Below, piece by piece: positions 52,087 through 60,717 of a DNA stretch of 64,000 bases; the first letter of the stretch is position 1, and every line of letters starts with the position of its first letter. The position numbers and the translations under genes are program-made. Origin of the DNA: Oxalobacter paraformigenes (GTDB lineage: Bacteria > Pseudomonadota > Gammaproteobacteria > Burkholderiales > Burkholderiaceae_D); contig NZ_KI392031.1 of assembly GCF_000158475.2 (NCBI RefSeq), forward strand, positions 993,786 to 1,057,785, in the 5' to 3' direction. Under the pieces are notes generated by a model. That model searched no databases and was not told where the DNA came from. It worked only from the letters and a program-made list of their open reading frames with translations.

Positions 52087-53457
52087 GTGGCGAAAGCGAA
52101 AATCCAGTACACCTGTACCGAATGCGGCGGCATCAGCAGCAAATGGGCCGGAAAATGTCCGGCCTGCGGCCAGTGGAACACACTGGTCGAGACACTTGTC
52201 GAATCCGCCCCGGCCAACCGTTTTTCCGGCAACCGGCAGGGCCTTGCCCAGACTGCGCCCGTCCTGTCGCTCTCGGACATTGACGCGATCGACGTTCCCC
52301 GTTTTCATTCGGGCATCGGCGAATTCGACCGGGTCCTGGGAGGAGGGCTCGTTCCCGGCGGCGTCGTGCTGATCGGCGGCGACCCGGGCATCGGCAAATC
52401 GACCTTGCTCCTGCAAGCCCTCGTCAATCTCGCCAGCTCGAAAAACGTGCTGTACGTCAGCGGCGAGGAATCCGGTTCGCAAGTCGCCCTGCGGGCGAAA
52501 CGGCTTGGCCTCACGGCCGCAAATCTCCAGCTTCAGGCTGAAATCCAGCTCGAAAAAATTCTGGGCACGCTCTCGGAACACAAACCCGAAGTCGCCGTCA
52601 TCGACTCTATCCAGACCCTGTATTCCGACGCCTTAACTTCCGCGCCGGGTTCCGTCGCGCAAGTCAGGGAATGCGCCGCCCAGCTGACCCGCTTTGCCAA
52701 GCAGTCGGGAACGACCATCATCATGGTCGGGCACGTGACCAAGGAAGGGGCGTTGGCCGGCCCGCGCGTGCTGGAACATATCGTCGATACCGTGCTTTAC
52801 TTCGAGGGAGACACCCACTCCAGTTTCCGGCTGATCCGCGCCTTCAAGAACCGGTTCGGCGCGGTCAATGAACTGGGCGTTTTCGCGATGACGGAAAAAG
52901 GCCTGAAAGGCGTTTCCAACCCGTCGGCCCTGTTTTTGTCCCAGCATGAACGGCAAATCGCCGGTTCATGCGTCATGGCAACGCTGGAAGGCATGCGGCC
53001 GCTTCTGGTCGAAATACAGGCGCTGGTCGATACTTCGCCGACGCCCAATGCCCGCCGCCTTTCCGTCGGACTGGAACAGAACCGTCTCGCCATGCTATTG
53101 GCGGTCATGCACCGGCACGCCAATATCGCCGCCTACGATCAGGACGTTTTCATCAATGCCGTCGGCGGCGTCCGGATCAGCGAACCGGCCGCCGATCTGG
53201 CCGTGCTGTTGGCCATCCATTCCTCGCTGCGCAACAAGCCGCTGCCGCGCGGGCTGGTCGTCTTCGGCGAAGTCGGGCTGGCAGGAGAAATCCGGCCCGC
53301 GCCCAGAGGACAGGACCGTTTGCGCGAAGCCGTCAAACTGGGCTTTTCGATCGCCCTTATCCCGAAATCCAACGCTCCCAAACAGCCTTTCGAGGGCCTG
53401 ACCGTGATCGGCGTCGAACGGATTGACGAAGCCTTCGACCGGATCCGGGAGCTGTAG
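52087..53457 (+). CDS. radA: DNA repair protein RadA
   Basis: The 456-residue RecA-like branch-migration helicase acts in recombination. It has an N-terminal C4 zinc finger (Cys10, Cys13, Cys24, Cys27), Walker A GGDPGIGKST near residues 98-107, the RadA-specific K-N-R-F-G motif in FKNRFGAVNELG, and a C-terminal Lon-protease-like domain without an active protease dyad. The start is a GTG after TGAGGAAC. It is coupled with alr in one likely transcript. Confidence 0.95.
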   Translation: MAKAKIQYTCTECGGISSKWAGKCPACGQWNTLVETLVESAPANRFSGNRQGLAQTAPVLSLSDIDAIDVPRFHSGIGEFDRVLGGGLVPGGVVLIGGDPGIGKSTLLLQALVNLASSKNVLYVSGEESGSQVALRAKRLGLTAANLQLQAEIQLEKILGTLSEHKPEVAVIDSIQTLYSDALTSAPGSVAQVRECAAQLTRFAKQSGTTIIMVGHVTKEGALAGPRVLEHIVDTVLYFEGDTHSSFRLIRAFKNRFGAVNELGVFAMTEKGLKGVSNPSALFLSQHERQIAGSCVMATLEGMRPLLVEIQALVDTSPTPNARRLSVGLEQNRLAMLLAVMHRHANIAAYDQDVFINAVGGVRISEPAADLAVLLAIHSSLRNKPLPRGLVVFGEVGLAGEIRPAPRGQDRLREAVKLGFSIALIPKSNAPKQPFEGLTVIGVERIDEAFDRIREL

Positions 53458-53717
53458 GAAACGCGTACCCGGAAAATCCGGCCTTTCCGTAATTTGTTCG
53501 CGAAACGGCTATCGGCTTCCCGGAAACAGACCGGACAAGGGAAAGCCATTCCTCATCCGGCACGGGAAAAAGGCGGATTCAGGCAGGATTTTCAGGCTGG
53601 CCACGCAAAACCGCACGCGTCAAAAACGCCCGCTGGTGAAAATGGGCAGGGAATCAGGCCGGAAGATGCCGGGCGATGCGGCACAGGCTGTTTTCCCTTG
53701 CCTTGACCGGACTCCCG

Positions 53718-55112
53718 TCAGATCGCGGCGGCCCTGACATCGGCATAAAGATAACGGCTGACCAGAAGATAAGCTCCCCAGACCAGAATGCCTGTTACCA
53801 CCCACGAGACCGGATAGACGACAAGCAGGGCGCTGAAAGAAGGGTAGAGCGGACAAACCAGATAAATCCACAAAAGACGCAGCAGACAGGTGCCGAATAC
53901 CGTCAGAATCGTCGGCAATGTCGAACGGCCAAGCCCGCGCAGTGCCGAACCCGGAATTTCAAACGTGGCGGTAATGAACTGGAGCATCAAAAGCAGTTCC
54001 ATCCGTTCGCTGGCAAACGCGGCCACCACCGGATCGGACGTAAAAAGCGAGATGAAAAACGCCTGTTGCCAGACAAAGAGGCACCCCATGACAGCCAGCG
54101 CCAGCGCCGACATGCCGAGCGTGAGCCGGAAAACACGGCGGCACCGTTCCATCTGGCGCGCCCCGTAGTTCTGTCCGATAAAGGTCACGGTCGCATTGCT
54201 GAAAGCCAGCACCACAAAATAGCTGTAGATTTCGAAATTCAGGGCAATGGCCGAACCGGCAACCGCGTCCGAACCGAACCGGTTGATCGCGGCCTGAATG
54301 AACAGGTTGGCGACCGAAAAAACCACGCCCTGCACGCCTGCCGGGACACCGATTCGCAAAATACGGGCCAGTTCCGGCCGGTGAATGCGCGCGTGCTTCA
54401 GATGCATCCGGTACGGATCGGCTTCGCGCCTCAGAATAAAGAGTATCATGGCGGCACTGACCACGAATGAAACAGCCGTGGCAATGGCCACTCCCGCCAC
54501 ACTCATATCGAAACCGATGACGAGAATCAGGTTCAGCACTGTATTGACGATACCGGAGACAATCAGGCAATACAGGGGCCGTTTGGTGTCGCCCATGCTG
54601 CGCAGAATGGCTGACCCGAAGTTATAGAAAATCATGAAAGGCATGCCCAGAAAAAATATCCGCAGATAGAGGACGGCCATGTCGAGAATGTTTTCCGGCG
54701 TATCGAGCAGAATCAGGACAGGCCGTGCGATGAGCATGCCCGCGATCAGGATCGCCAGACCGCAGACGATGGAGAGCACGCCAACGGTACTGATGGCGTC
54801 GCGAATGCCTTGCCGGTTTTTTTGGCCGATATAGTTGGCAATCAGCACATTGGCGCCAATGGAAATGCCGATAAACAGGTTGATCATCAGCCCGATAACC
54901 GGCCCGTTGGCGCCCACGGCGGCCAGCGCTTCGCTGCTGGAAAATTTGCCGACAACCGCGACGTCGATGGAATTGCACAGCTGCTGGAGCACGCTGCTCA
55001 AGGCCAGCGGCAAGGCAAAGAACAGGATCTTGTCGAACAGACTCCCTTCCAGCGGGTTGAGATGCCCGCCTTTTTTTCGGGATGGGTCAGTCTGTGTAGT
55101 CGTTTCTGTCAT
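53718..55112 (-). CDS. MATE-family multidrug/sodium exporter
   Basis: The 464-residue membrane protein has twelve hydrophobic segments in two related halves. Segments such as PLALSSVLQQLCNSIDVAVV, SIGANVLIANYIGQKNRQGI and VSGIVNTVLNLILVIGFDMS are typical of MATE exporters of the DinF/VmrA branch. It exports organic cations against Na+ or H+. The ATG at 55112 is preferred over the longer frame to 55157; no ribosome binding site is clear. It stands alone, convergent with radA. Confidence 0.9.
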   Translation of the reverse strand: MTETTTQTDPSRKKGGHLNPLEGSLFDKILFFALPLALSSVLQQLCNSIDVAVVGKFSSSEALAAVGANGPVIGLMINLFIGISIGANVLIANYIGQKNRQGIRDAISTVGVLSIVCGLAILIAGMLIARPVLILLDTPENILDMAVLYLRIFFLGMPFMIFYNFGSAILRSMGDTKRPLYCLIVSGIVNTVLNLILVIGFDMSVAGVAIATAVSFVVSAAMILFILRREADPYRMHLKHARIHRPELARILRIGVPAGVQGVVFSVANLFIQAAINRFGSDAVAGSAIALNFEIYSYFVVLAFSNATVTFIGQNYGARQMERCRRVFRLTLGMSALALAVMGCLFVWQQAFFISLFTSDPVVAAFASERMELLLMLQFITATFEIPGSALRGLGRSTLPTILTVFGTCLLRLLWIYLVCPLYPSFSALLVVYPVSWVVTGILVWGAYLLVSRYLYADVRAAAI

Positions 55113-55414
55113 GGAGGGGATAACCCGGGCAAGTAAGCGCCGATGAATGGCGCGCACGCTATTCTAGATGAGCCGTGACCAATTGGACAGCGCACGGCAA
55201 CAAACTGTTACCATTTCAGGGGTTGCCATTCATGGCAGTTTGGCTCGCCTGCCCGGCCGCGAGACAGGCCTGCCGCGTTCGCCTGACAGGATGGAATGCT
55301 TCAGACATCGGAACGCTTTCGTTGAAACAGAAAGGCTACCGGGGAGACAGGCAACAGGAAAATGTCCAGACAGACGCCGCTTTCCGGCAGGGAAAACCTT
55401 ACCTCAACTCCCTG
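55113..55414. other. Interval between hpnE and the MATE gene
   Basis: About 300 bp without a supported gene. The MATE promoter should lie at its left end. A 91-codon plus-strand frame here is Arg/Pro-rich and unlike a protein. Confidence 0.35.
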
Positions 55415-56728
55415 TCAAAGTGGCGATTTTGCCAAAATCCTGACGGCTTTCACGCCGCTGGAAACGGCCGATTCCAGCGTTCCCGGATACTCGCCGCTGA
55501 CATAATCGCCTGCCAGAAGAAGACCGCGTTCGTCCAGAAGCGTACCCGGCCTGGCCAGACCGGCAAGACATTTGAACGTGGCTCTCTTTTCGGTAATCAC
55601 ACGCGACCAGAGGGGTGTTTCCAGTTCGGGGCGTCCGAAACTTTCCGCCAGCTGGCTTCCGATCCCGGCTGCCAGATCTTCTGTTCCGGTTTCGCCCACG
55701 GCGGACGAAACGCTGACCACGACAGCGAAAAGGCCGTCCTGCCCGTCGATAAAATGCCCCCGGTCGAAGACATACTGTCCCCATTGCCGCTTTTCCGGAT
55801 AATCCAGCAAGGCGTAAAACGGCTGTTCGAGCCGGATAAAAGGGGGATATTGCAAATAGCAGGTCGTGACCGGTTCGAAGTCAAGCGCATCCAGCGCCGC
55901 CGTATCCGCCAGTCCGGACAACAGGGCGCCGGCAACGGGCGCGGAAGTCGCGACAATCACGGCGTCGTACCGTTTATCCGCCTTGCCGTCCAGTATCCAG
56001 TTTTTTCCGTCGAAAGCGATCTGGCGCACCGTCTGGCCCAGACGGATTTCACCGCCCTGCGCCGCGCAGTATTCAAGCGCTTTTTCGGGAAAAAGGGCGG
56101 AAAGATCGGTTTTCGGAATCAGCATGTCCGATGCAGCCCGCTTTTTTCCGAGACTGTCGCGCAAAACGGCCATGAACACGTTTGCGGAAGCTTCTTCAGG
56201 AGACGTATTCAGGGCGGCCAGACAAAGCGGACGCCAGAGCAGGGCATACAGTTTGGGCGTTTGCCGGAACTGTTCCAGCAGGCGAATCACCGGCCGGTCT
56301 TCCCCGATATCCCACCTGATCGCCCGGCACCTGGTGAAAAACCGGGCCAGCGCCAGCCGGTCTTCCGCGTCGAGTCCCGACGCTTTCAAAAGCCCTCCCG
56401 CCAGATGGAGGGGAGCGGGCCAGCGCGGCGTCACGAAGTCCATCGCTTTCGAGCAGGGCGGATAACGCATTTGCAGGGGCAGATTCAGAAAGACGGTACC
56501 GGGGTCGATTCCTATTTGACGCATCAGCCTCAGGGTTTCCCGGTAAGCGCCGAGAAGCATGTGCTGGCCGTTATCGGCCGCCATCCCTTCCAGAACCGTT
56601 TTCCGGGCACGGCCGCCGGGAATACGCGAGGCCTCGAAAAGGGTGACCCCGTAACCGGCCGATACGGCTTCCACCGCGGCGGCGCATCCTGCCCATCCCG
56701 CACCGATAACGGCAATTTCCTTATCCAT
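55415..56728 (-). CDS. hpnE: Hydroxysqualene dehydroxylase HpnE (squalene-associated FAD-dependent oxidoreductase)
   Basis: The 437-residue flavoprotein of the phytoene-desaturase fold has the FAD-binding motif IAVIGAGWAGCAAAVEA at the N-terminus, then a PGGRAR turn and NGQHMLLGAYRETLRLM, which is typical of HpnE. The C-terminal FAD segment is LLLAGDYVSGEYPGTLESAV. HpnE reduces hydroxysqualene to squalene in the three-step HpnC-HpnD-HpnE route that feeds hopanoids. It overlaps hpnD by eight bases and follows it. Confidence 0.92.
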   Translation of the reverse strand: MDKEIAVIGAGWAGCAAAVEAVSAGYGVTLFEASRIPGGRARKTVLEGMAADNGQHMLLGAYRETLRLMRQIGIDPGTVFLNLPLQMRYPPCSKAMDFVTPRWPAPLHLAGGLLKASGLDAEDRLALARFFTRCRAIRWDIGEDRPVIRLLEQFRQTPKLYALLWRPLCLAALNTSPEEASANVFMAVLRDSLGKKRAASDMLIPKTDLSALFPEKALEYCAAQGGEIRLGQTVRQIAFDGKNWILDGKADKRYDAVIVATSAPVAGALLSGLADTAALDALDFEPVTTCYLQYPPFIRLEQPFYALLDYPEKRQWGQYVFDRGHFIDGQDGLFAVVVSVSSAVGETGTEDLAAGIGSQLAESFGRPELETPLWSRVITEKRATFKCLAGLARPGTLLDERGLLLAGDYVSGEYPGTLESAVSSGVKAVRILAKSPL

Positions 56729-57557
56729 TGAGCCAGGTTTTCCAGGCCAGCCAAAGCTTCCGGGATTTCGTCAGCGACACCCTTTCCGTCAGGACGGGGA
56801 AATCGCACCGTTCGATTTCACCCAGCAATTCCCGGTAAATCGTCGCCATCATGACGCCGGGCTTTTGCGCTTCCCGATCCGCTTCCGGCAACAGTGAAAA
56901 CGCCTCCTCGTAAAGCCCTTGCGCCCGCGCTGCCTGAAATTGCATCAGTTTCCGGAAAGCCCCGGTATAACGCCGCTTGAAGAGATCGTCTTCCGTAACG
57001 CCGAACCGTTCCAGTTCGTCCTGCGGCAAATAGATTCTTCCCATACCGATATCTTCACCCACATCGCGGATGATATTCGTCAGCTGGAAAGCCAGTCCGA
57101 GTTTTTCCGCGTATTCCAGCGTATCCGCCTGGGTCACGCCGAAAATTTTCGCGGCTAAAATGCCGACAACGCCGGCTACATGCCAGCAATATTTTTCCAG
57201 TTCACCAAAACTCGCATAGCGTTTCCGGTCGAGATCCATCTCCATACCATCGACAATGGCACCCAGCTGGCTTTCCTCGATGGAAAACGCCTGAAGATGA
57301 GGCATCAGGGCCTGCGTAATCAGATGGTCAGGGTGGCCGGCATACATGTCGGCGATTTCCCGGCGCCAGCCGGCCAGTTTTCTCCGCGCCGATTCCGTAT
57401 CCAGCGAACGGTCATCGACAATATCGTCCACCTCACGGCAAAAAGCGTACAGGGCCGTGATGGCTTTGCGGCGGACGGGCGGGAGGAACCGGAAACTGCC
57501 ATAAAAACTGGAACCGCTTCCCGCCGCCTTGTGCTGGCAATACTGGTCTGGCAACAT
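56721..57557 (-). CDS. hpnD: Presqualene diphosphate synthase HpnD
   Basis: The 278-residue class I isoprenoid synthase couples two farnesyl diphosphates head to head. The first aspartate motif is R-E-V-D-D-I-V-D-D (Asp44-Asp49), and the second is RDVGEDIGMGRIYLPQDEL. HpnD is distinguished from HpnC by the compact N-terminus S-F-Y-G-S-F-R-F-L-P. It is the first gene of an hpnD-hpnE pair. HpnC, which turns presqualene diphosphate into hydroxysqualene, is not next to it, nor are shc/hpnF or hpnA genes. Confidence 0.93.
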   Translation of the reverse strand: MLPDQYCQHKAAGSGSSFYGSFRFLPPVRRKAITALYAFCREVDDIVDDRSLDTESARRKLAGWRREIADMYAGHPDHLITQALMPHLQAFSIEESQLGAIVDGMEMDLDRKRYASFGELEKYCWHVAGVVGILAAKIFGVTQADTLEYAEKLGLAFQLTNIIRDVGEDIGMGRIYLPQDELERFGVTEDDLFKRRYTGAFRKLMQFQAARAQGLYEEAFSLLPEADREAQKPGVMMATIYRELLGEIERCDFPVLTERVSLTKSRKLWLAWKTWLNG

Positions 57558-57643
57558 AAGTGCGGAATTGAAAAAGCAGAAACGCCATTATCCCGCAAAA
57601 TGTCCGTCCGTCAAAACGGTTCCGGAAAACGGCCAGACGCTGT

Positions 57644-58129
57644 TCAATCCGTTTTCGGGCGCAAGACAGGCAAATCGCCCCCGTGCGTCCGCGGGACATG
57701 CGTGCAGTCCGCCCCCTTTTCGTGAGCCGCGCCGGACACCGGACAGGAAAGTGCATTCAAAATGCCGCAACTGGCGACGTCGCTGGCCTCGCGACAACTG
57801 CCCCGCAGCGTCCTGAGCTGTTTTTCCAGCTTTTTCAGATCCCGGATCCGCTCGGCGACGTGCCCGATATGCTCGTCCAGAAGCGCGTTGACCCTGTCGC
57901 AACTTTCTTCCGGCCTGTCCTTGAAATGCAGGAGAACGCGGATTTCATCCAGCGTCATGTCCAGCGAACGGCAGTGGCGGATGAAAAGCAGGCGTTCCAC
58001 ATGCACTTCCGTGTAAACCCGGTAATTGCTGCCCGTTCTTCCGATTTTCGGCAACAGTCCCGCTTTTTCGTAATAACGGATCGTCTCGACCGGCATGCCC
58101 GTCTTTTGCGCCAGTTCACCGATTTTCAT
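57644..58129 (-). CDS. MerR-family metal-responsive regulator, PbrR/CadR type
   Basis: The 161-residue MerR protein has an N-terminal winged HTH (MKIGELAQKTGMPVETIRYY, then EKAGLLP), a long dimer helix and metal-binding cysteines Cys77, Cys112 and Cys121. The C-x8-C spacing of the last pair resembles PbrR; CadR usually has C-x6-C. It senses Pb, Cd or Zn. The tail is longer than usual and ends with more Cys/His residues (SCPVSGAAH, CTHVPRTHGGD). The start at 58129 follows AAAGGAG. It is divergent from the metal-exporting ATPase, with the shared operator in the 129-bp gap. Confidence 0.9.
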   Translation of the reverse strand: MKIGELAQKTGMPVETIRYYEKAGLLPKIGRTGSNYRVYTEVHVERLLFIRHCRSLDMTLDEIRVLLHFKDRPEESCDRVNALLDEHIGHVAERIRDLKKLEKQLRTLRGSCREASDVASCGILNALSCPVSGAAHEKGADCTHVPRTHGGDLPVLRPKTD

Positions 58130-58205
58130 GTCATGGCTCCTTTCCCCTGGCGTGACCGGAATTCCGGCCATTCCCAAATTATCCCGAAAAGTATTATATC
58201 CGCAC

Positions 58206-58236
58206 TTGACTCTAAAGCGGCTACAGGGTTTTCAAT
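58206..58236 (+). promoter_or_regulatory. MerR-type promoter and operator of the metal-exporting ATPase
   Basis: The -35 is TTGACT (58206-58211) and the -10 TTCAAT (58231-58236), separated by 19 bases, longer than the 17 of ordinary promoters and typical of MerR-activated ones. Between them lies the operator (58209-58229), with left arm ACTCTAAAG and right arm GGCTACAGGGT, close to the ACCCTATAG-type arms of pbr/cad/mer operators. Metal-bound MerR untwists this spacer to activate transcription. Confidence 0.88.
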
Positions 58237-58258
58237 AGAGGAAAACGGGAGAAAAACC

Positions 58259-60622
58259 ATGACACACGACTCTTTCGACAAACGGGAACACCCTCATGCC
58301 GATGAGGGCGCCTCTCATGAACCGGCCGGCGAACGACACGCGCACGTTCACGCGTCTCATGCGCATTCCCATCACGATCACGGGCATGCCCATCATCGCC
58401 ATTCCGATGGGAAAGAGGAGCACGACCATTCCCATACTCTTTCCCACACCCATGCGCATGGCGGATGCGGCGCCTCGTGCCCTCCCGGCTTTTTCGGAGC
58501 GGATATCCAGACGGCGCACCCGAAAGGACAGGCCGTTTTCTATATCGGCAGCATGGATTGCTCGGTCGAGGAAAACGATATCCGGAACATCCTGTCGAAA
58601 ATAAAAGGCATCCGGAGCCTGAACTTCCAGCTTGCTTCCCGCACCCTGTCCATTGACGCCGACAGCGAAACGGTGGAAAAAAGCGTCGCCGCCATCAAAA
58701 AGGCCGGGTACCGGCCCGAACGCATCGTGACCGACGGCCCGGAAATCAGCGTTCCCAAAAAGGAAGAGCGGGTCTGGCATCTCTGGCTGGCCTTGACGAT
58801 CGCCGGCTTCGTCGAAGTCCTGCATTTTTTCGCCGGCGACATTACCATCGTCAAAATCGGGGGAATGGCCCTGTCCGCCGTCGCCATCTGGCTGGCGGGC
58901 TTTTCCACTTACCGCAAGGGGCTGGCCGCGCTTCTGGAAAGGCGGCTCAACATCAATGCCCTGATGACGGTGGCTGTCACAGGCGCTTTCCTGATCGGCC
59001 AGTGGCCCGAGGCCGCGATGGTCATGGCGCTTTACGCGATCGCCGAAATGATCGAGGCCCGGTCAGTCGATCGCGCCCGAAACGCCATCCGCAACCTGCT
59101 TGACCTGACGCCGCCGACCGCCGAAATCCGGAATGAAAACGGGATATGGACGGCCATACCGGTCAAAAACGTCACGCTAAACACCCTTGTCAGAATCCGC
59201 CCCGGCGACCGCATTCCGCTGGACGGCGTCGTTTCCGGCGGGAGCGGGACAGTCGATCAGTCTCCCGTGACAGGCGAGAGCATTCCGGTTGACAAGAAAC
59301 CCGGGGATTCCGTTTTTGCCGGCACGATCAACCAAACCGGCATACTCGAATTCCGGGTGACGGCGCTTTCCGGCGACACGGTCGTCGCCCGCATCATCAA
59401 GGCCGTTGAAGAAGCGCAGGAAACCAGCGCGCCGACCCAGCGTTTCGTGGACAAGTTCGCCGCCATCTATACACCACTGGTCTTTCTGTTTGCGCTTGGC
59501 GTGGCGCTTGTCACGCCATTCCTCTTTGGCTGGACATGGCTTGAAGCGCTCTACAAGGCGCTGGTGATGCTGGTTATCGCCTGTCCCTGCGCGCTGGTGA
59601 TCGCCACACCGGTCACCGTCGTCAGCGGACTGGCGGCGGCGGCACGCCGCGGCATCCTGATGAAAGGAGGCGTCTATCTGGAAGAGGCGCGCACCCTCAA
59701 AGTCGTGGCGCTGGACAAGACCGGCACGGTCACCGAAGGCAAACCGCGACTTCTGGACGTACAAATCGTCGCATCCGGCTTGCCGGAAAACGACATACTC
59801 GACTGGGCGGCCAGTCTTGCCGACAGTTCCGGCCATCCCGTCTCAAAAGCGATTGCCGCCGGACTGCACCGCACGGCACGAGCTGTTGCCCATTTCACCG
59901 ATCTGCCGGGCAGGGGAGTGAAAGGGACCGTCGAAGGCCAGGCGCTCGTCATGGGCAACCATCGCCTGATCGAGGAAAAGGGCCTGTGCCGGCCTGCCAT
60001 TCATGCATTGCTGCTCGAACACGAAAGACAGGGCCATACCGTGACGGTACTCGCGTCCGACACTGAAGCGCTCGCCGTTTTCGCGGTCGCCGACACCATC
60101 AGGGAAACGTCCCGCGAAGCGCTGGCCGCGCTGAAAAAGAAAGGAATCGTCACCGTCATGCTGACCGGCGACAATGAAACGACCGCAAAAACGATTGCGG
60201 CCGAAGCGGGCATTGAAAACGTCCGCGGCAACCTCTTGCCCTCGGAAAAACTGGACGCCGTTCGCGAACTGCAAAGACGGTTCGGTGACACCGCCATGAT
60301 CGGGGATGGCATCAATGACGCGCCCGCGCTGGCCCATGCCGATATCGGCATCGCCATGGGCGAGGCCGGCACCGACATTGCCGTGGAAGCGGCCGATGTG
60401 GTCATCATGAACGACGATCTGCGCCGGATTCCCCAGATGATCGAGTTGTCGGCCGGCACCTATTCGATTCTCTGGCAGAACATTGTGATCGCGCTGGGCA
60501 TCAAGCTCGTTTTCTTCGCGCTGGCCCTGTTCGGATCGGCAACGATGTGGATGGCGGTTTTCGCCGACATGGGCGCCAGCCTGCTGGTGCTGCTAAACGG
60601 CTTGCGCGCCCTCAAAAAATAA
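58259..60622 (+). CDS. Zn2+/Cd2+/Pb2+-exporting P1B-type ATPase (ZntA/CadA/PbrA-like)
   Basis: The 787-residue inner-membrane pump exports divalent soft metals. Residues 1-70 hold 22 His by my count, plus a C-G-A-S-C motif. A heavy-metal-associated domain (about 90-160) follows, reading SMDCSVEEN, with a single Cys at 101 in place of C-x-x-C. The transport motif is CPC in VIACPCALVIAT, the phosphorylation site is DKTGTVTEG, and the hinge is MIGDGINDAPALAHADIGIA. The late Asp of helix 8 (VFADMGASLLVLLN) marks the Zn/Cd/Pb subgroup. The start at 58259 follows AACGGGAG. It is driven from the MerR-type promoter directly upstream. Confidence 0.93.
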   Translation: MTHDSFDKREHPHADEGASHEPAGERHAHVHASHAHSHHDHGHAHHRHSDGKEEHDHSHTLSHTHAHGGCGASCPPGFFGADIQTAHPKGQAVFYIGSMDCSVEENDIRNILSKIKGIRSLNFQLASRTLSIDADSETVEKSVAAIKKAGYRPERIVTDGPEISVPKKEERVWHLWLALTIAGFVEVLHFFAGDITIVKIGGMALSAVAIWLAGFSTYRKGLAALLERRLNINALMTVAVTGAFLIGQWPEAAMVMALYAIAEMIEARSVDRARNAIRNLLDLTPPTAEIRNENGIWTAIPVKNVTLNTLVRIRPGDRIPLDGVVSGGSGTVDQSPVTGESIPVDKKPGDSVFAGTINQTGILEFRVTALSGDTVVARIIKAVEEAQETSAPTQRFVDKFAAIYTPLVFLFALGVALVTPFLFGWTWLEALYKALVMLVIACPCALVIATPVTVVSGLAAAARRGILMKGGVYLEEARTLKVVALDKTGTVTEGKPRLLDVQIVASGLPENDILDWAASLADSSGHPVSKAIAAGLHRTARAVAHFTDLPGRGVKGTVEGQALVMGNHRLIEEKGLCRPAIHALLLEHERQGHTVTVLASDTEALAVFAVADTIRETSREALAALKKKGIVTVMLTGDNETTAKTIAAEAGIENVRGNLLPSEKLDAVRELQRRFGDTAMIGDGINDAPALAHADIGIAMGEAGTDIAVEAADVVIMNDDLRRIPQMIELSAGTYSILWQNIVIALGIKLVFFALALFGSATMWMAVFADMGASLLVLLNGLRALKK

Positions 60623-60717
60623 GAATGCGGGACAGTCAAACCGGGTAAAATAGCGCGGGACGGCAGGGGAGCCAACGACTTTCAGTCCTGCCGGAAAACG
60701 CTATCCGGAACGAGTCC

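Noticed and set aside
55175-56731. 518-codon plus-strand frame over hpnE
   Set aside because: Antisense shadow of hpnE; no ribosome binding site and no domain.
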